A DNA stretch of 64,000 nt from the NCBI RefSeq assembly GCF_002029255.1, contig NZ_MZGT01000019.1, positions 1 to 64,000 on the forward strand, given 5' to 3'. The translations under genes and the position numbers were made by a program. Of this stretch, positions 39,096 to 48,230 are shown in pieces. The stretch is from Clostridium chromiireducens. GTDB lineage: Bacteria; Bacillota; Clostridia; Clostridiales; Clostridiaceae. The notes under the pieces are model-generated. The model saw only the letters and a program-made list of their open reading frames with translations, searched no databases and was not told the DNA's origin. The stretch's first letter is position 1; every line of letters begins with the position of its first letter.

Positions 39096-39238
39096 ACTTA
39101 TTATACTATATTGTGTAACTTAAAGTATAGATAAATCCTATGTGATATACAATTTATAATATAATAGGTATAAGCCCTAATGGTGAAAAAATTCAAATTT
39201 CCAAGGATGGTAATTGGGTTTAATATATCATAATAAAA

Positions 39239-39280
39239 AACAGGATTGTTTTATATAAAATATTTTTAAACAATCCTGTT
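39239..39280 (-). terminator. Terminator after the DUF3284-like gene
   Basis: Stem AACAGGATTGTTT with AAACAATCCTGTT followed on the minus strand by TTTTTTATTAT, a few bases past the stop codon. Confidence 0.9.
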
Positions 39281-39284
39281 ATCA

Positions 39285-39740
39285 TTATTTATTTTTAGGC
39301 TTACTTCGTTCTTTATTATTATTATATGTTTGTAATTCATTATTAAGTGCTTCTATAATACTATTATATTTTGACTTAAAGGCACGCCTAGCCAGAAATC
39401 TTTGAACCAATAATGATATATATCCAAAAAATTTATCTGTCGACTGTTCTTCTTCAAACACTAATTTAGTTGTACCATCTTTTTGACCTTTGAAATTATA
39501 GGTTGATACGCATGTTGAAAAGCGTGTTGAAGTGGTAATCTGATACTTTTCATTTTTTGCATATCCAGTTATTTCAACAGTACATTGCACTGGAGCCGAT
39601 CCACCAGTATTTATACTCTTTTCAATTTTACATCCTGTCGCATCTTCTTCTTTAAAATCTGAAAAATCTCTTTTTGCGTTCTTTATGAAAATATGAAACA
39701 CATCTTCTACTGGATAGTTTAATATCCCAATAGCCTTCAT
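39285..39740 (-). CDS. DUF3284-like SRPBCC-fold protein
   Basis: 151 residues, soluble. The pattern (KAIGILNYPVEDVFHIFIKNAKRDF at the N terminus, a central run of beta strands such as YQITTSTRFSTCVSTYNF, and a long C-terminal helix) fits a START/SRPBCC ligand-binding fold like DUF3284 proteins of Firmicutes. The C-terminal tail is strongly basic. The ligand is unknown. It follows trpS by 32 bases and precedes a strong terminator, so it is last in that transcript. Confidence 0.7.
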   Translation of the reverse strand: MKAIGILNYPVEDVFHIFIKNAKRDFSDFKEEDATGCKIEKSINTGGSAPVQCTVEITGYAKNEKYQITTSTRFSTCVSTYNFKGQKDGTTKLVFEEEQSTDKFFGYISLLVQRFLARRAFKSKYNSIIEALNNELQTYNNNKERSKPKNK

Positions 39741-39772
39741 TTTGGTTCCCCCTCTAATGAATATTCACTCTG

Positions 39773-40792
39773 CTAATTTACTGAAAAGTACTCTATGCCT
39801 ATCGCTTCACGAACTTCACTCAATGTCTTAGCCGCTACTTCTCTAGCTTTATCACTACCATCTTTAAGCATCTTATATACTGAATCAATATCTTTTTCAA
39901 ATTCGAGCCTTCTATTTCTTATTGGTTCTAATTCAGCTTGTAAAACTTCATTTAAATATCTCTTAACTTTTACATCACCAAGTCCACCACGTTTATAATG
40001 CTCTTTCATTTCTTCCACTGCGTTCTTATCAGTAGCAAAAACGTCTAAATAAGTAAATACAGTATTTCCTTCTACTTGTCCTGGGTCTTCAACTCTTATA
40101 TGGTTAGGGTCCGTGTACATTGACATGACTTTCTTTTTAATTGTATCTGCATCATCTGATAAATAGATACAATTTCCTATTGATTTGCTCATTTTAGCTT
40201 TACCATCAGTTCCTGGCAATCTTCCTGCATTAGAACTTGGAAGCACGGCTTCAGGTTCAACTAAAACATCTCCATATATAGAATTAAAACTTCTAACTAT
40301 TTCCCTTGTTTGTTCTATCATAGGTAATTGATCTTCTCCAACAGGAACTGTATCCGCCTTAAAAGCAGTGATATCTGCTGCTTGGCTTACAGGATATACT
40401 AGAAATCCTGCTGGTATACTATTTTCAAAGTTTTTTTGCTTTATTTCTTGCTTAACTGTCGGATTTCTCTCAAGCCTTGATAGTGTAACCAAGTTAAGAT
40501 AATGCATTGTTAATTCATTTAATTCTGGTATTTGTGATTGTATAAATATATTAGACTTACTTGGATCAATTCCAACTGCCAAATAATCTAATGCCACTTC
40601 TTTTAAACTATTTCTTATCTTTTCAGGATTTCTTGCATTATCAGTTAAAGCTTGTTGATCTGCAATCATTATAAAACTTTCATACAATCCAGACTCTTGG
40701 AGAGTTACTCTATTTTTTAAAGAACCTATATAATGTCCAATATGTAACTTTCCAGTCGGTCTATCTCCTGTTAATATTATCTTCTTACCCAT
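39773..40792 (-). CDS. trpS: Tryptophan--tRNA ligase
   Basis: 339-residue class I aminoacyl-tRNA synthetase that charges tRNA-Trp. The HIGH motif appears as [12 protein letters not shown] near residue 14 and KMSKS as [10 protein letters not shown] near 196. No T-box leader is visible: the gene is the second in a unit that begins with the 81-residue protein. Lengths and motifs are standard. Confidence 0.97.
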   Translation of the reverse strand: MGKKIILTGDRPTGKLHIGHYIGSLKNRVTLQESGLYESFIMIADQQALTDNARNPEKIRNSLKEVALDYLAVGIDPSKSNIFIQSQIPELNELTMHYLNLVTLSRLERNPTVKQEIKQKNFENSIPAGFLVYPVSQAADITAFKADTVPVGEDQLPMIEQTREIVRSFNSIYGDVLVEPEAVLPSSNAGRLPGTDGKAKMSKSIGNCIYLSDDADTIKKKVMSMYTDPNHIRVEDPGQVEGNTVFTYLDVFATDKNAVEEMKEHYKRGGLGDVKVKRYLNEVLQAELEPIRNRRLEFEKDIDSVYKMLKDGSDKAREVAAKTLSEVREAIGIEYFSVN

Positions 40793-40822
40793 TAAAAATT
40801 CACTCCTAAACTGTAAAACTGA

Positions 40823-41068
40823 TTAAACTTCTACTTTCGTTTTACTCTCAACAACTTCATTAATTATCTCTACTCTTTTTTCACCTAAAACATTGGCTAT
40901 TTTGTTTGACATGCTTTTTTCCTTATAAATAGCATCTCTATTTGCATCAACTATTTTCATGATTCTTTCTTCCATTTTTTCATATGAAATTAAATCATCA
41001 TGATATGTATCTACAATATCCTTTAAACATGTTGCTAACTCTCTTGGGTTTCTATAAACTGCTCTCAT
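40823..41068 (-). CDS. Conserved small clostridial protein (TIGR04540-like)
   Basis: 81 residues, largely helical and charged, beginning MRAVYRNPRELATCLKDIVD. I recall very similar small proteins in other Clostridium genomes (TIGR04540-type), function unknown. AAGGAG lies upstream of the ATG. It is 30 bases before trpS and probably co-transcribed with it. Confidence 0.7.
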   Translation of the reverse strand: MRAVYRNPRELATCLKDIVDTYHDDLISYEKMEERIMKIVDANRDAIYKEKSMSNKIANVLGEKRVEIINEVVESKTKVEV

Positions 41069-41332
41069 TTTTTACTCCTTAATACTAAAAAATAAATTTT
41101 ATCTCATGTCCTTCTTTTTCACTACTTTCCTCTTTCCATCGTTAAGCAGAGAAATTTCTGACTTTAGATAGGCTCAACTAAGCTCAGCTGGAGTGATTAA
41201 CACCATCTGATAAGTTTCACTTATAAAAGACTTCTTTATAATTTATATTATTACCTATTTATATGAATTTAGTAAATAAGTTTTGCTTTATTATATCATT
41301 AAATACAGTAAAATTCTAGATTCCAAAACAAA
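41069..41332. other. Leader of the small protein-trpS unit with hairpin motif D copy 2
   Basis: On the minus strand a TATAAT-like box near 41293 precedes a leader of about 200 bases. At 41171-41222 lies hairpin motif D copy 2 (AAGTGAAACTT, stem CAGATGGTGTT/CACTCCAGCTG, CTTAGTTGA), and at 41145-41165 a stem AGAAATTTCT. Nothing else is evident. Confidence 0.5.
41171..41222. repeat. Hairpin motif D, copy 2
   Basis: Reverse orientation to copy 1 at 38833-38882, with matching flanks AAGTGAAACTT and TTAGTTGA around a 10-bp stem. A TTAAGCAGAGAA word lies nearby in both loci. Confidence 0.65.
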
Positions 41333-41365
41333 GGCTACCTTAAAATTATAATTTTTAAGATAACC
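41333..41365 (-). terminator. Terminator after the universal stress protein gene
   Basis: Stem GGTTATCTTAAAA with TTTTAAGGTAGCC (two G-U pairs), then TTTGTTTT on the minus strand. Confidence 0.85.
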
Positions 41366-41395
41366 TATAAAATTACTTTGAAACTATTGCAATAA

Positions 41396-41827
41396 TTATT
41401 TAATACTAATAGTAAAATCATTAGGAACTATCATCACAATACATTTAGCACGTTTAACAACATTTGTTGTTACTGATCCTATAATTCTATTTAAACCTCT
41501 TTTAGTAGATCTAGTCATAACGATTACACCTATATTTTCTTCATTTGCCTTCTTCACAATTTCATCTCCAGGATATCCAAAGGTAAAATACGTCTCAACC
41601 TTGTAATCTTTCATTTTTTCTTTTGCAGCTTCTAAAATTTCTTCACCCAATTCTTGAGCTAATTTTATTTCATCAGCAACTATCATTTCATTAATTAGTA
41701 CTAATTCTTTGACATTCATTATTGTGATTTCAATTGTATCCTCGGGAAATATCTCTTTTACAAAATCCAAAGAATGCATACTTCTCTCTGTCCCATCTAT
41801 CGGTATTAACACTTTCCTTTTATTCAT
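41396..41827 (-). CDS. Universal stress protein (UspA family)
   Basis: 143 residues. The N terminus KRKVLIPIDGTERSMHSLDFV and the C-terminal nucleotide motif GLNRIIGSVTTNVVKRAKCIVMIV (G-x9-G-[ST] type) identify an ATP-binding Usp. It is monocistronic with its own terminator. Members are induced by nutrient and redox stress; the target here is unknown. Confidence 0.93.
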   Translation of the reverse strand: MNKRKVLIPIDGTERSMHSLDFVKEIFPEDTIEITIMNVKELVLINEMIVADEIKLAQELGEEILEAAKEKMKDYKVETYFTFGYPGDEIVKKANEENIGVIVMTRSTKRGLNRIIGSVTTNVVKRAKCIVMIVPNDFTISIK

Positions 41828-41998
41828 ATATACTCCCCCTTAAAATTCTCATTGTTATAGTATTCTACAACGTATTAATAATATCCTCTATTTTCTTATT
41901 TATTACATAGATAATTTTTCACTAAATTTACTTATTTAAATTTTATAAATTCACTTAATTTTTAAGCCCATTTTTTAAAGTTTAATCTAAAAATAATT

Positions 41999-42040
41999 AG
42001 TGTATACCTATATCTAAAAATTTAGATATAGGTATACACT
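41999..42040 (-). terminator. Terminator after the FrdX-like gene
   Basis: Perfect 20-bp inverted repeat (41999-42018 with 42021-42040), 12 bases past the stop codon. Confidence 0.85.
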
Positions 42041-42051
42041 ATTCTTTACTT

Positions 42052-42789
42052 CTACTCAATAATTTCGCCGTTTCTTGAAATTGTCACTACTTGCCAAGGA
42101 ATCATCTTTTCACTTGCCTTCAATGCATTTTTAACTGCGTTTTCTATTCCTCCACAACAAGGCACTTCCATTCTTACAACTGTAACACTTTTTATTTCAT
42201 TCATATTCAAAATCGTTGTTAACTTTTCTGAATAATCACCTTCATCTAGTTTTGGACATCCTATTAATGTAATTCTATTTTTAATAAATTTGTTATGAAA
42301 ATCTCCATATGCATAAGCTGTACAATCAGCCGCAATAAGTAAATTTGCATTATTAAAATACGCTGCATTTGGAGAAACAAGTTTAATTTGTACTGGCCAT
42401 TGATTTAACTGAGATACTACTTCATCTGAATTTGTTTGTTTTTTTACTTCAATTTTATTATGATTCTTTAACATTTGGGCTTGTGAGCCAGGACATCCAA
42501 ATGATATATTTTCGTTCTTTTTCATTTCAATCTTTTGTTGCTCCATTTTTCTCTTCTCCATATTTATTTTTACAGCTTCCTCATCATAAGGATCTGCTTC
42601 GCGCTCCTCAAAAGTAATTGCCCCAGTCACGCATGAAGGAAGGCAATCACCAAGTCCATCACAATAATCATCACGTAATAACTTTGCTTTTCCATCTATA
42701 ATTCCAATAGCACCCTCATGGCAGGCACTCGCACAAAGCCCACATCCGTTGCATTTTTCTTCATCTATTTTAATAACCCTTCTTATCAT
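42052..42789 (-). CDS. Ferredoxin-like iron-sulfur protein (FrdX-type, Hcp-associated)
   Basis: 245 residues. Two [4Fe-4S] motifs at the N terminus, CNGCGLCASACHEGAI and CDGLGDCLPSCVTGAI, are followed by a linker and a C-terminal domain with conserved Cys motifs FGCPGSQAQ, AADCTAYAYGDF, LIGCPKL and VPCCGGIENAV. Similar genes lie next to hcp in many anaerobes and may pass electrons to Hcp. Here it lies 14 kb from hcp but shares the same Crp/Fnr-type promoter, which supports a joint role. Confidence 0.82.
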   Translation of the reverse strand: MIRRVIKIDEEKCNGCGLCASACHEGAIGIIDGKAKLLRDDYCDGLGDCLPSCVTGAITFEEREADPYDEEAVKINMEKRKMEQQKIEMKKNENISFGCPGSQAQMLKNHNKIEVKKQTNSDEVVSQLNQWPVQIKLVSPNAAYFNNANLLIAADCTAYAYGDFHNKFIKNRITLIGCPKLDEGDYSEKLTTILNMNEIKSVTVVRMEVPCCGGIENAVKNALKASEKMIPWQVVTISRNGEIIE

Positions 42790-42890
42790 AAAACTCTCCT
42801 CCTACACTAAATCTTCACCATATTTTAATATTAGTCATACATTATTAACTTAAATAATGTATTCTAGTAAATTACTCACTTTATGTATTC

Positions 42891-42932
42891 ATTATAATTG
42901 AATACTAATAATAAATCCGTTTCATTTGATAC
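42891..42932 (-). promoter_or_regulatory. Crp/Fnr-type (HcpR candidate) box and promoter of the FrdX-like gene
   Basis: Box GTATCAAATGAAAC on the minus strand (42919-42932, centre 42925.5) with a perfect -10 TATAAT (42891-42896), 32 bp between centres. The 17-base core GTAWCAAATGAAACRGA is shared with the hcp promoter at the same spacing. Confidence 0.75.
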
Positions 42933-42976
42933 AAATCCAAAAGAACCTTTGTAATTTATTGATTGTTAAAATAAAA

Positions 42977-43011
42977 AGTTGTTTCAATTAGAAAATATCT
43001 TTGAAACAACT
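42977..43011 (-). terminator. Terminator after nadC
   Basis: Stem AGTTGTTTCAA with TTGAAACAACT, followed by TTTTTATTTT on the minus strand. Confidence 0.8.
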
Positions 43012-43092
43012 CTGTTAATCTTATATTATATTTAACTTTATAATAACATATATTAAATTTCAGAATCAAGCTTTATAAATAAATATATCATA

Positions 43093-43232
43093 TAGATACT
43101 CAAATTGCATATTTGGCTTGTAATTAAAGTAACTACCCATACTTATTAACTTTGAGTGTATCACTTTATTAGAAATAAGTAACATATTGTGTTTCGGTAA
43201 GTTATGCTTAAGTCTAAGTTACATGCCGTTTA
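43093..43232. repeat. Hairpin repeat family C, copy 3 (internally deleted)
   Basis: The left 110 bases match copy 1 (ACTTATTAACTTTGAGTGTA, AGAAATAAGTAACATATTGT) and the right end matches the distal arm (TTTCGGTAAGT ... GTCTAAGTT), but the roughly 160-base hairpin between them is gone. It lies in the gap downstream of nadC. Confidence 0.85.
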
Positions 43233-43260
43233 TCTACGTTGTTACTTAATTATATGAATT

Positions 43261-44100
43261 TTAAAGTATAGTTAAGTTTTTCATGCTGAAATCTAAGATT
43301 TTAGCTGAGTGAGTTAAAGCCCCTACAGATATATAATCTACTCCTATTTCTGCTATTTCTCTTATATTACTTAATTCCACATTTCCTGAAAACTCAGTTA
43401 GAGCTCTTCCCTCTATCATTTCCACTGCTTTTCTAGCTATATCTAAAGTCATGTTATCAAGCATTATGATGTCAGCTTCTGCCTCTAATGCTTCTTTTAC
43501 CATTTCAATACTTTCCGTTTCTACCTCTATCTTTCTAACAAACGAAGAATTTTGCCTTGCAAGAAGCACAGCATTTTTTATTCCACCTGCTGCACTTATA
43601 TGATTATCTTTAAGCATAATTCCATCAGATAGATTAAATCTGTGATTACAGCCTCCACCAACTTTTACTGAATATTTTTCTAGAATTCTAAGATTTGGTG
43701 TTGTTTTTCTTGTGTCTAATAGTTTTGTGCTTGTATGGCTCATCTCCTGAACAAATCTATTTGTTAATGTTGCTATCCCACTCATTCTCTGCAATAAATT
43801 TAATGCTATTCTTTCACCAATCAACAAGTTCCTTGTATTACCTTTTAAAAAACCAATTTTTTCTTTTGCATATACCTTATCACCATCATTTTTATAAATC
43901 TCTATCTCAACATTCCCCAATATATCAAATACTCTTCTAAATACTTCTAAACCTGCAACAATTCCATCTTCTTTGCATAATAGTTCAACTGTAGCAGTAC
44001 TCTTTTCATCTATAATTGAATTTGTTGTTATATCTTCATTTGGTGCATCTTCGATAAGTGCATCCCGTATTATCTTATCTACAACTAAGTAGTTGATCAT
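43261..44100 (-). CDS. nadC: Nicotinate-nucleotide pyrophosphorylase (carboxylating)
   Basis: 279 residues; converts quinolinate and PRPP to nicotinate mononucleotide. The active-site motif is LDTRKTTPNLRILEKY with KVGGGCNHRFNLSD shortly after, and the phosphate-binding loop EVETESIEMVKEAL later. It overlaps the end of nadB by 26 bases, so translation is probably coupled. Last gene of the nadABC operon. Confidence 0.97.
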   Translation of the reverse strand: MINYLVVDKIIRDALIEDAPNEDITTNSIIDEKSTATVELLCKEDGIVAGLEVFRRVFDILGNVEIEIYKNDGDKVYAKEKIGFLKGNTRNLLIGERIALNLLQRMSGIATLTNRFVQEMSHTSTKLLDTRKTTPNLRILEKYSVKVGGGCNHRFNLSDGIMLKDNHISAAGGIKNAVLLARQNSSFVRKIEVETESIEMVKEALEAEADIIMLDNMTLDIARKAVEMIEGRALTEFSGNVELSNIREIAEIGVDYISVGALTHSAKILDFSMKNLTIL

Positions 44101-45382
44101 CTAACTTTCCTCCCCATTCCTGTATAACCCCTGTTACCAAATTTCTATTTTCATAGACCATTTCTTCTATGGATTTATTTAATTGTTCCACAGTAGAAAC
44201 TTCTATTTCTTGTTTATCCACAGTACTGTTTATTAAATGTGCAGCCCTTCTGGAAAATACAAGCCCTTCAAGTAATGAATTACTTGCTAGTCTATTGGCA
44301 CCATGTATTCCTGTGCAGCTTGTCTCTCCTACCGCATATAAATTTTTCATGGATGTTTGTGAGTTAATATTAACCTTTATTCCTCCCATAAAAAAGTGCT
44401 GAGCTGGAGATACTTTAATATACTCTTTTGTTATATTAGTTCCTCTTCTTAAACATTCCTCATAAATTGTTGAAAATCTATTCTTTATATAATCTTCACC
44501 TAAAAATCTTATATCTAAGTATACATATGGTGTCTCAGTTTCTTTTATTTGTTCATAAACAGCTTTTGAAACCACGTCTCTAGGTAAAAGTTCGTTTACA
44601 AATCTCTTACTATTAATATTAGTTAAGATTCCGCCTTCCCCTCTTAAGGATTCTGATATTAAAAATCTTCTTTCATTTCTTCCTTCTTCATAAAATGCTG
44701 TCGGATGAATTTGAATGTAATTAACATCCTTAAGTTCTATGTTGTGTTTTATTGCTGTTGCAATTCCATCTCCGGTTAATATTTTTTGATTTGTTGAGTT
44801 ATTAAATAATCCACCTATTCCCCCAGTGGCAAGCACTACAGTTTTTGCATAAACATTTATCTGCTCGTTCTCTTTAATTAATATAGCCCCAATACATTTA
44901 TTATCTTTTTCTATAATATCTACAAAAAAAGTATCTTCATAGACATGTATATTATCTTTTTGCTTTATTTTTTCAATTAGAATTTTTGCTGTACTTTCTC
45001 CTGTATTGTCTTTAGTATGAACTATTCTACTTATAGAATGAGCACCTTCTTTTGTGAAATTAAGACTACCATCTTCATTCCTATCAAATTCAAGTCCCAT
45101 TTCTATCAAATTATTTATGTTATATACAGATTCAGCTGCTAAAACATTAACAGCTTCCAAATCATTTTCATACTTACCTGCTTTTAAAGTATCACTAACA
45201 AATAAAGGTATATCGTCTATACCTTTAGCCATAGATATTCCACCTTGCGCTAAATAAGTATTGCTGCAATTTAACTTATCTTTACATACAATTAAAATAT
45301 TTAAATCGTCCCTTAAATTTAACCCACAATAAAGACCTGACACTCCTGAACCTACTATTAATACATCAACAAACCTGTTCAT
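44075..45382 (-). CDS. nadB: L-aspartate oxidase
   Basis: 435 residues; oxidises L-aspartate to iminoaspartate using FAD and, in anaerobes, fumarate as acceptor. FAD binding is seen in VLIVGSGVSGLYCGLNL and GETSCTGIHGANRLASNSL, and the active-site region in HPTAFYEEGRNERRFLISE. Full-length enterobacterial NadB is about 540 residues; the C-terminal helical domain is shortened here, as in several clostridial enzymes. It is ten bases from nadA. Confidence 0.96.
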   Translation of the reverse strand: MNRFVDVLIVGSGVSGLYCGLNLRDDLNILIVCKDKLNCSNTYLAQGGISMAKGIDDIPLFVSDTLKAGKYENDLEAVNVLAAESVYNINNLIEMGLEFDRNEDGSLNFTKEGAHSISRIVHTKDNTGESTAKILIEKIKQKDNIHVYEDTFFVDIIEKDNKCIGAILIKENEQINVYAKTVVLATGGIGGLFNNSTNQKILTGDGIATAIKHNIELKDVNYIQIHPTAFYEEGRNERRFLISESLRGEGGILTNINSKRFVNELLPRDVVSKAVYEQIKETETPYVYLDIRFLGEDYIKNRFSTIYEECLRRGTNITKEYIKVSPAQHFFMGGIKVNINSQTSMKNLYAVGETSCTGIHGANRLASNSLLEGLVFSRRAAHLINSTVDKQEIEVSTVEQLNKSIEEMVYENRNLVTGVIQEWGGKLDDQLLSCR

Positions 45383-45391
45383 TGTTATTAC

Positions 45392-46321
45392 CTAAATGTC
45401 TTTCGCATCTTCAGATGCTAATATGTGCATATTTTCCAATGATTTCAAAGCTTTTTTTCTAATATCTTCATTTAAAATCATTTCATTTTTTCCATTCAAT
45501 AGAGCATCATATAAATTTTCAAGAGTTGTCTTTTTCATATCCTGGCAACATATTTTATCTCCAGGGATAAAGAAATCTTTATTAGGATTTTTCTTTTTCA
45601 ATTCATGTAAAATTCCTTCTTCTGTTGCTATAATAAATTCATTTCCATCATTTTTAGTTGCATAATCTATAATTCCACTTGTACTTCCTACATAATCAGC
45701 AATATCTCTAATTTCTTTTGTACACTCTGGATGCACCAATACTTTCGCACCTTTGTGTTTTTCTTTTTCTTTTAATATATCTTCTCTGCTTATTTTATTA
45801 TGACATCTGCAAAAACCATCCCATAATATAAATTCTTTTTCAGGAAAGAATTCTGAAATATATTCTCCTAAATTTCTATCTGGTAAAAACATTATTTGTT
45901 TACTAGGTACATTTTTTAATATCTTTAGTGCACTTGAAGATGTTACAGCTAAATCACAATGTGCTTTTACATTAGCTGTCGAATTTATGTAGCATACAAC
46001 ATAAGCTTCTGGATACTTTTCCTTTAATTCTAATAAGGCCTTACCACTAGCCATATCTGCCATAGAACATCCTGCACTCGCACATGGCATCAGAACAGTT
46101 TTATGCGGCGATAGTATCTTCGCACTTTCTGCCATAAATCTAACTCCACAAAACATTATAGTTTCTTCGGTGCAATCTCTAGCTACTTCACTTAAATAAT
46201 AAGAATCCCCCACATAATCTGCTAATTCTTGTACAAATCCTGGCTGGTAATAATGAGCAAGAATAACCGCATTCTTTTCTTTTTTCAATTTTAATATTTC
46301 TTTAACTAAATCTGCCCCCAT
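45392..46321 (-). CDS. nadA: Quinolinate synthase
   Basis: 309 residues; condenses iminoaspartate with dihydroxyacetone phosphate to quinolinate, using an oxygen-sensitive [4Fe-4S] cluster. Cluster Cys candidates occur in MPCASAGCSMADMASG, HPECTKEIRD and DKICCQDMKKTTLENL. The start KEKNAVILAHYYQPGFVQELAD region is typical. First gene of the operon; a palindromic operator lies 22 bases upstream. Confidence 0.97.
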   Translation of the reverse strand: MGADLVKEILKLKKEKNAVILAHYYQPGFVQELADYVGDSYYLSEVARDCTEETIMFCGVRFMAESAKILSPHKTVLMPCASAGCSMADMASGKALLELKEKYPEAYVVCYINSTANVKAHCDLAVTSSSALKILKNVPSKQIMFLPDRNLGEYISEFFPEKEFILWDGFCRCHNKISREDILKEKEKHKGAKVLVHPECTKEIRDIADYVGSTSGIIDYATKNDGNEFIIATEEGILHELKKKNPNKDFFIPGDKICCQDMKKTTLENLYDALLNGKNEMILNEDIRKKALKSLENMHILASEDAKDI

Positions 46322-46342
46322 ATTTACACTTCTTTCTTTTAT

Positions 46343-46372
46343 TATTTACAGGTGTATATACACCTGTAAATA
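46343..46372 (-). promoter_or_regulatory. Palindromic operator of nadABC (NiaR/NadR-type candidate)
   Basis: A perfect 30-bp palindrome whose half-site reads TATTTACAGGTGTAT, centred at 46357.5, between the -10 box and nadA. Its position after the -10 and its ACAGGTGT/ACACCTGT core fit a niacin-responsive repressor such as NiaR, but no niaR gene is in the window. Confidence 0.75.
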
Positions 46373-46374
46373 TA

Positions 46375-46402
46375 ATTATATCACATAATTTCTCCTATTC
46401 AA
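46375..46402 (-). promoter_or_regulatory. Sigma-A promoter of nadABC
   Basis: Minus strand TTGAAT (46397-46402), 16-bp spacer, TATAAT (46375-46380). Confidence 0.8.
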
Positions 46403-46489
46403 TAACAATGATAATAAACATATAATAGAACAAGGCAATATCTACTTTTTATCCAGCTAAAGTTCTTTAATGCCCTCGTGCAATAAAAA

Positions 46490-46519
46490 AGTTACTTTCA
46501 AATAATATTGAAAGTAACT
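46490..46519 (-). terminator. Terminator after the PocR-MCP gene
   Basis: Perfect 12-bp stem AGTTACTTTCAA/TTGAAAGTAACT followed by TTTTTTATTG on the minus strand; it lies about ten bases past the stop. Confidence 0.92.
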
Positions 46520-46527
46520 ACATATTA

Positions 46528-47574
46528 TTATCTTAAATTTTCCATCATATTACTTAATTGATCTACAATATATACAGAATCCTGAATATTTAGTGTTACT
46601 GCTTCCATAGCTTTTGCTTGTTCCTTAGTTGTATCAAGAGTTATTTTAGAATTTTTGATAGTCCCTTGAACTGATTCCTGAATCTTAATTGTTAAATCAG
46701 AAATACTCTTTGCTGTTTCTTTTGAATTCTCCGCTAAATTTTTTATCTCTTTTGCAACAACCGAGAATCCCTTTCCTACTTCACCAGCACGTGCGGCTTC
46801 AATTGATGCATTAAGCCCTAACATTTTTGTTTGAGCTGCAAGGCTCTTTATAGAATCAAGTATTGCATTAATCTTTTCAGTAATCTCTCCTACTTGACTT
46901 ATTTCACCATTTAATTCCTCTTGCTGAGATGTAATATTAGTTGCAGAAGCTGAAAGTTCTTCTATTGTAGCAGATACCTGCATAAAATTATTGCTTAATT
47001 TTTTCGTTAAAATATCTAAATTTAATTCATTATGACCATTTTTAGCAAGGGAGTTTACAACTAAAAACAATACACTTGCTGCTGCTTCAATATGTTTCAT
47101 ATCTACCCTGCCAACTTCATTAGCTGCGCTAACAAATGAATTAGGATCAACATTTATTTCTTTAGCTATTTGGATAACATTACTTTCTTTAGGGGCTTCG
47201 GTTAACATTTGCCCTCCTAGAACAGTTCCAATTAGTCTTCCTTCTATAATTATTGGTGCGGCAAAATCTACTAATCCAGCGTGACATAAACCTACATAAG
47301 GTTTTCCGGTTCTTGCTGCTTCTTCTCCCATCCTCTTATGAGATGCTGCACATCTATCATCTCCAATTTTAGTTGAATGAACGAATTTATCACAAAAAGT
47401 GGTATAAGAACTTGGATTAGTTACCGGATTCCCATCTTTATCTACAGTTACGCTCGCGCAATTCATAGCGAAAGCAAAATCATCCTGAAACTTCTGCAAT
47501 AACTTAATATCAATTATATCTTTTATTTCCAAAGCCTCCATATCAAGTTCATTATTCTCTAATAATTTTATCAT
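46528..47574 (-). CDS. Soluble PocR-domain methyl-accepting chemotaxis-type sensor
   Basis: 348 residues without a membrane helix. The N-terminal half (30-190) is a PocR ligand domain with Cys-rich TFCDKFVHSTKIGDDRC and VGLCHAGLVDFAAPI; the C-terminal half (205-348) is an MCP signalling coiled coil with the hairpin tip AAQTKMLGLNASIEAARAGEVGKGFSVVAKEIKNLA. It probably signals to CheA from the cytoplasm; the ligand is unknown. The start is ATG 47574, preceded by GAGGGGG. No HAMP domain is present and the MCP domain is short. Confidence 0.88.
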   Translation of the reverse strand: MIKLLENNELDMEALEIKDIIDIKLLQKFQDDFAFAMNCASVTVDKDGNPVTNPSSYTTFCDKFVHSTKIGDDRCAASHKRMGEEAARTGKPYVGLCHAGLVDFAAPIIIEGRLIGTVLGGQMLTEAPKESNVIQIAKEINVDPNSFVSAANEVGRVDMKHIEAAASVLFLVVNSLAKNGHNELNLDILTKKLSNNFMQVSATIEELSASATNITSQQEELNGEISQVGEITEKINAILDSIKSLAAQTKMLGLNASIEAARAGEVGKGFSVVAKEIKNLAENSKETAKSISDLTIKIQESVQGTIKNSKITLDTTKEQAKAMEAVTLNIQDSVYIVDQLSNMMENLR

Positions 47575-47776
47575 GAAAATCCCCCTCATTTTTTGTCTGT
47601 AAATAGACTTACGGTTATGCAAATATCAAAATGTCTAGAAATCTATGCTAAATTATAACATTTCTCTATAAATATCGACTTATTTCCATTCTACTTAAGA
47701 TTTATTTTTTATAATTTATATGATTATTAACGGAATATATAAAATATTTTCTTTTAAAAATATTTTAATTTGTATA

Positions 47777-47805
47777 TTGACATAAAATAACTGTCATTGT
47801 ATTAT
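47777..47805 (+). promoter_or_regulatory. Sigma-A promoter of the GntR-ABC cassette
   Basis: TTGACA (47777-47782), 17-bp spacer, TATTAT (47800-47805). Downstream GTATTA...TAACACAATG repeats may be the GntR operator. Confidence 0.8.
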
Positions 47806-47861
47806 TGTATTAACAACCTAGTACAGTAACACAATGATAAAATTTATGAAGGAGTGAGACT

Positions 47862-48230
47862 ATGTCATGGAATTTTAATGACGATAGACCAATTTACGTG
47901 CAGCTTATGGAACAAATTCAACTTAGAATAGTTTCAGGCATATATAAGGCGGGGGATAAATTACCCTCAGTTAGAGAGATGGCAGCTGATGCAGCTGTAA
48001 ATCCTAATACAATGCAAAAAGCATTAACTGAATTAGAACGAACAGGTTTAGTATTTAGTCAAAGAACAAGTGGTAGATTCATTACGGAGGATATTAGTAT
48101 GATAAAAGATATAAGAAACGGTTTAGCAAAAGAGCAAATCGAAAAATTTCTCTTCAATATGGAGAAAATAGGTTATACAAAACAAGAGACAATACAACTT
48201 ATAGAAGTTATATCAAAGGAGATGAAATAA
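47862..48230 (+). CDS. GntR-family regulator, YtrA subfamily
   Basis: 122 residues. The winged helix-turn-helix runs QLRIVSGIYKAGDKLPSVREMAADAAVNPNTMQKALTELERTGLVFSQRTSGRF; only about 45 residues follow, too few for a FadR or HutC ligand domain, as in YtrA. It shares its first base of the next gene with its own stop codon, so it is cotranscribed with the ABC transporter it presumably controls. In Bacillus the equivalent system responds to cell-wall antibiotics. Confidence 0.92.
   Translation: MSWNFNDDRPIYVQLMEQIQLRIVSGIYKAGDKLPSVREMAADAAVNPNTMQKALTELERTGLVFSQRTSGRFITEDISMIKDIRNGLAKEQIEKFLFNMEKIGYTKQETIQLIEVISKEMK

Noticed and set aside
40793-41395. T-box riboswitch for trpS
   Set aside because: No T-box sequence (AGGGTGGNACCGCG) or specifier stem is present in the leader.
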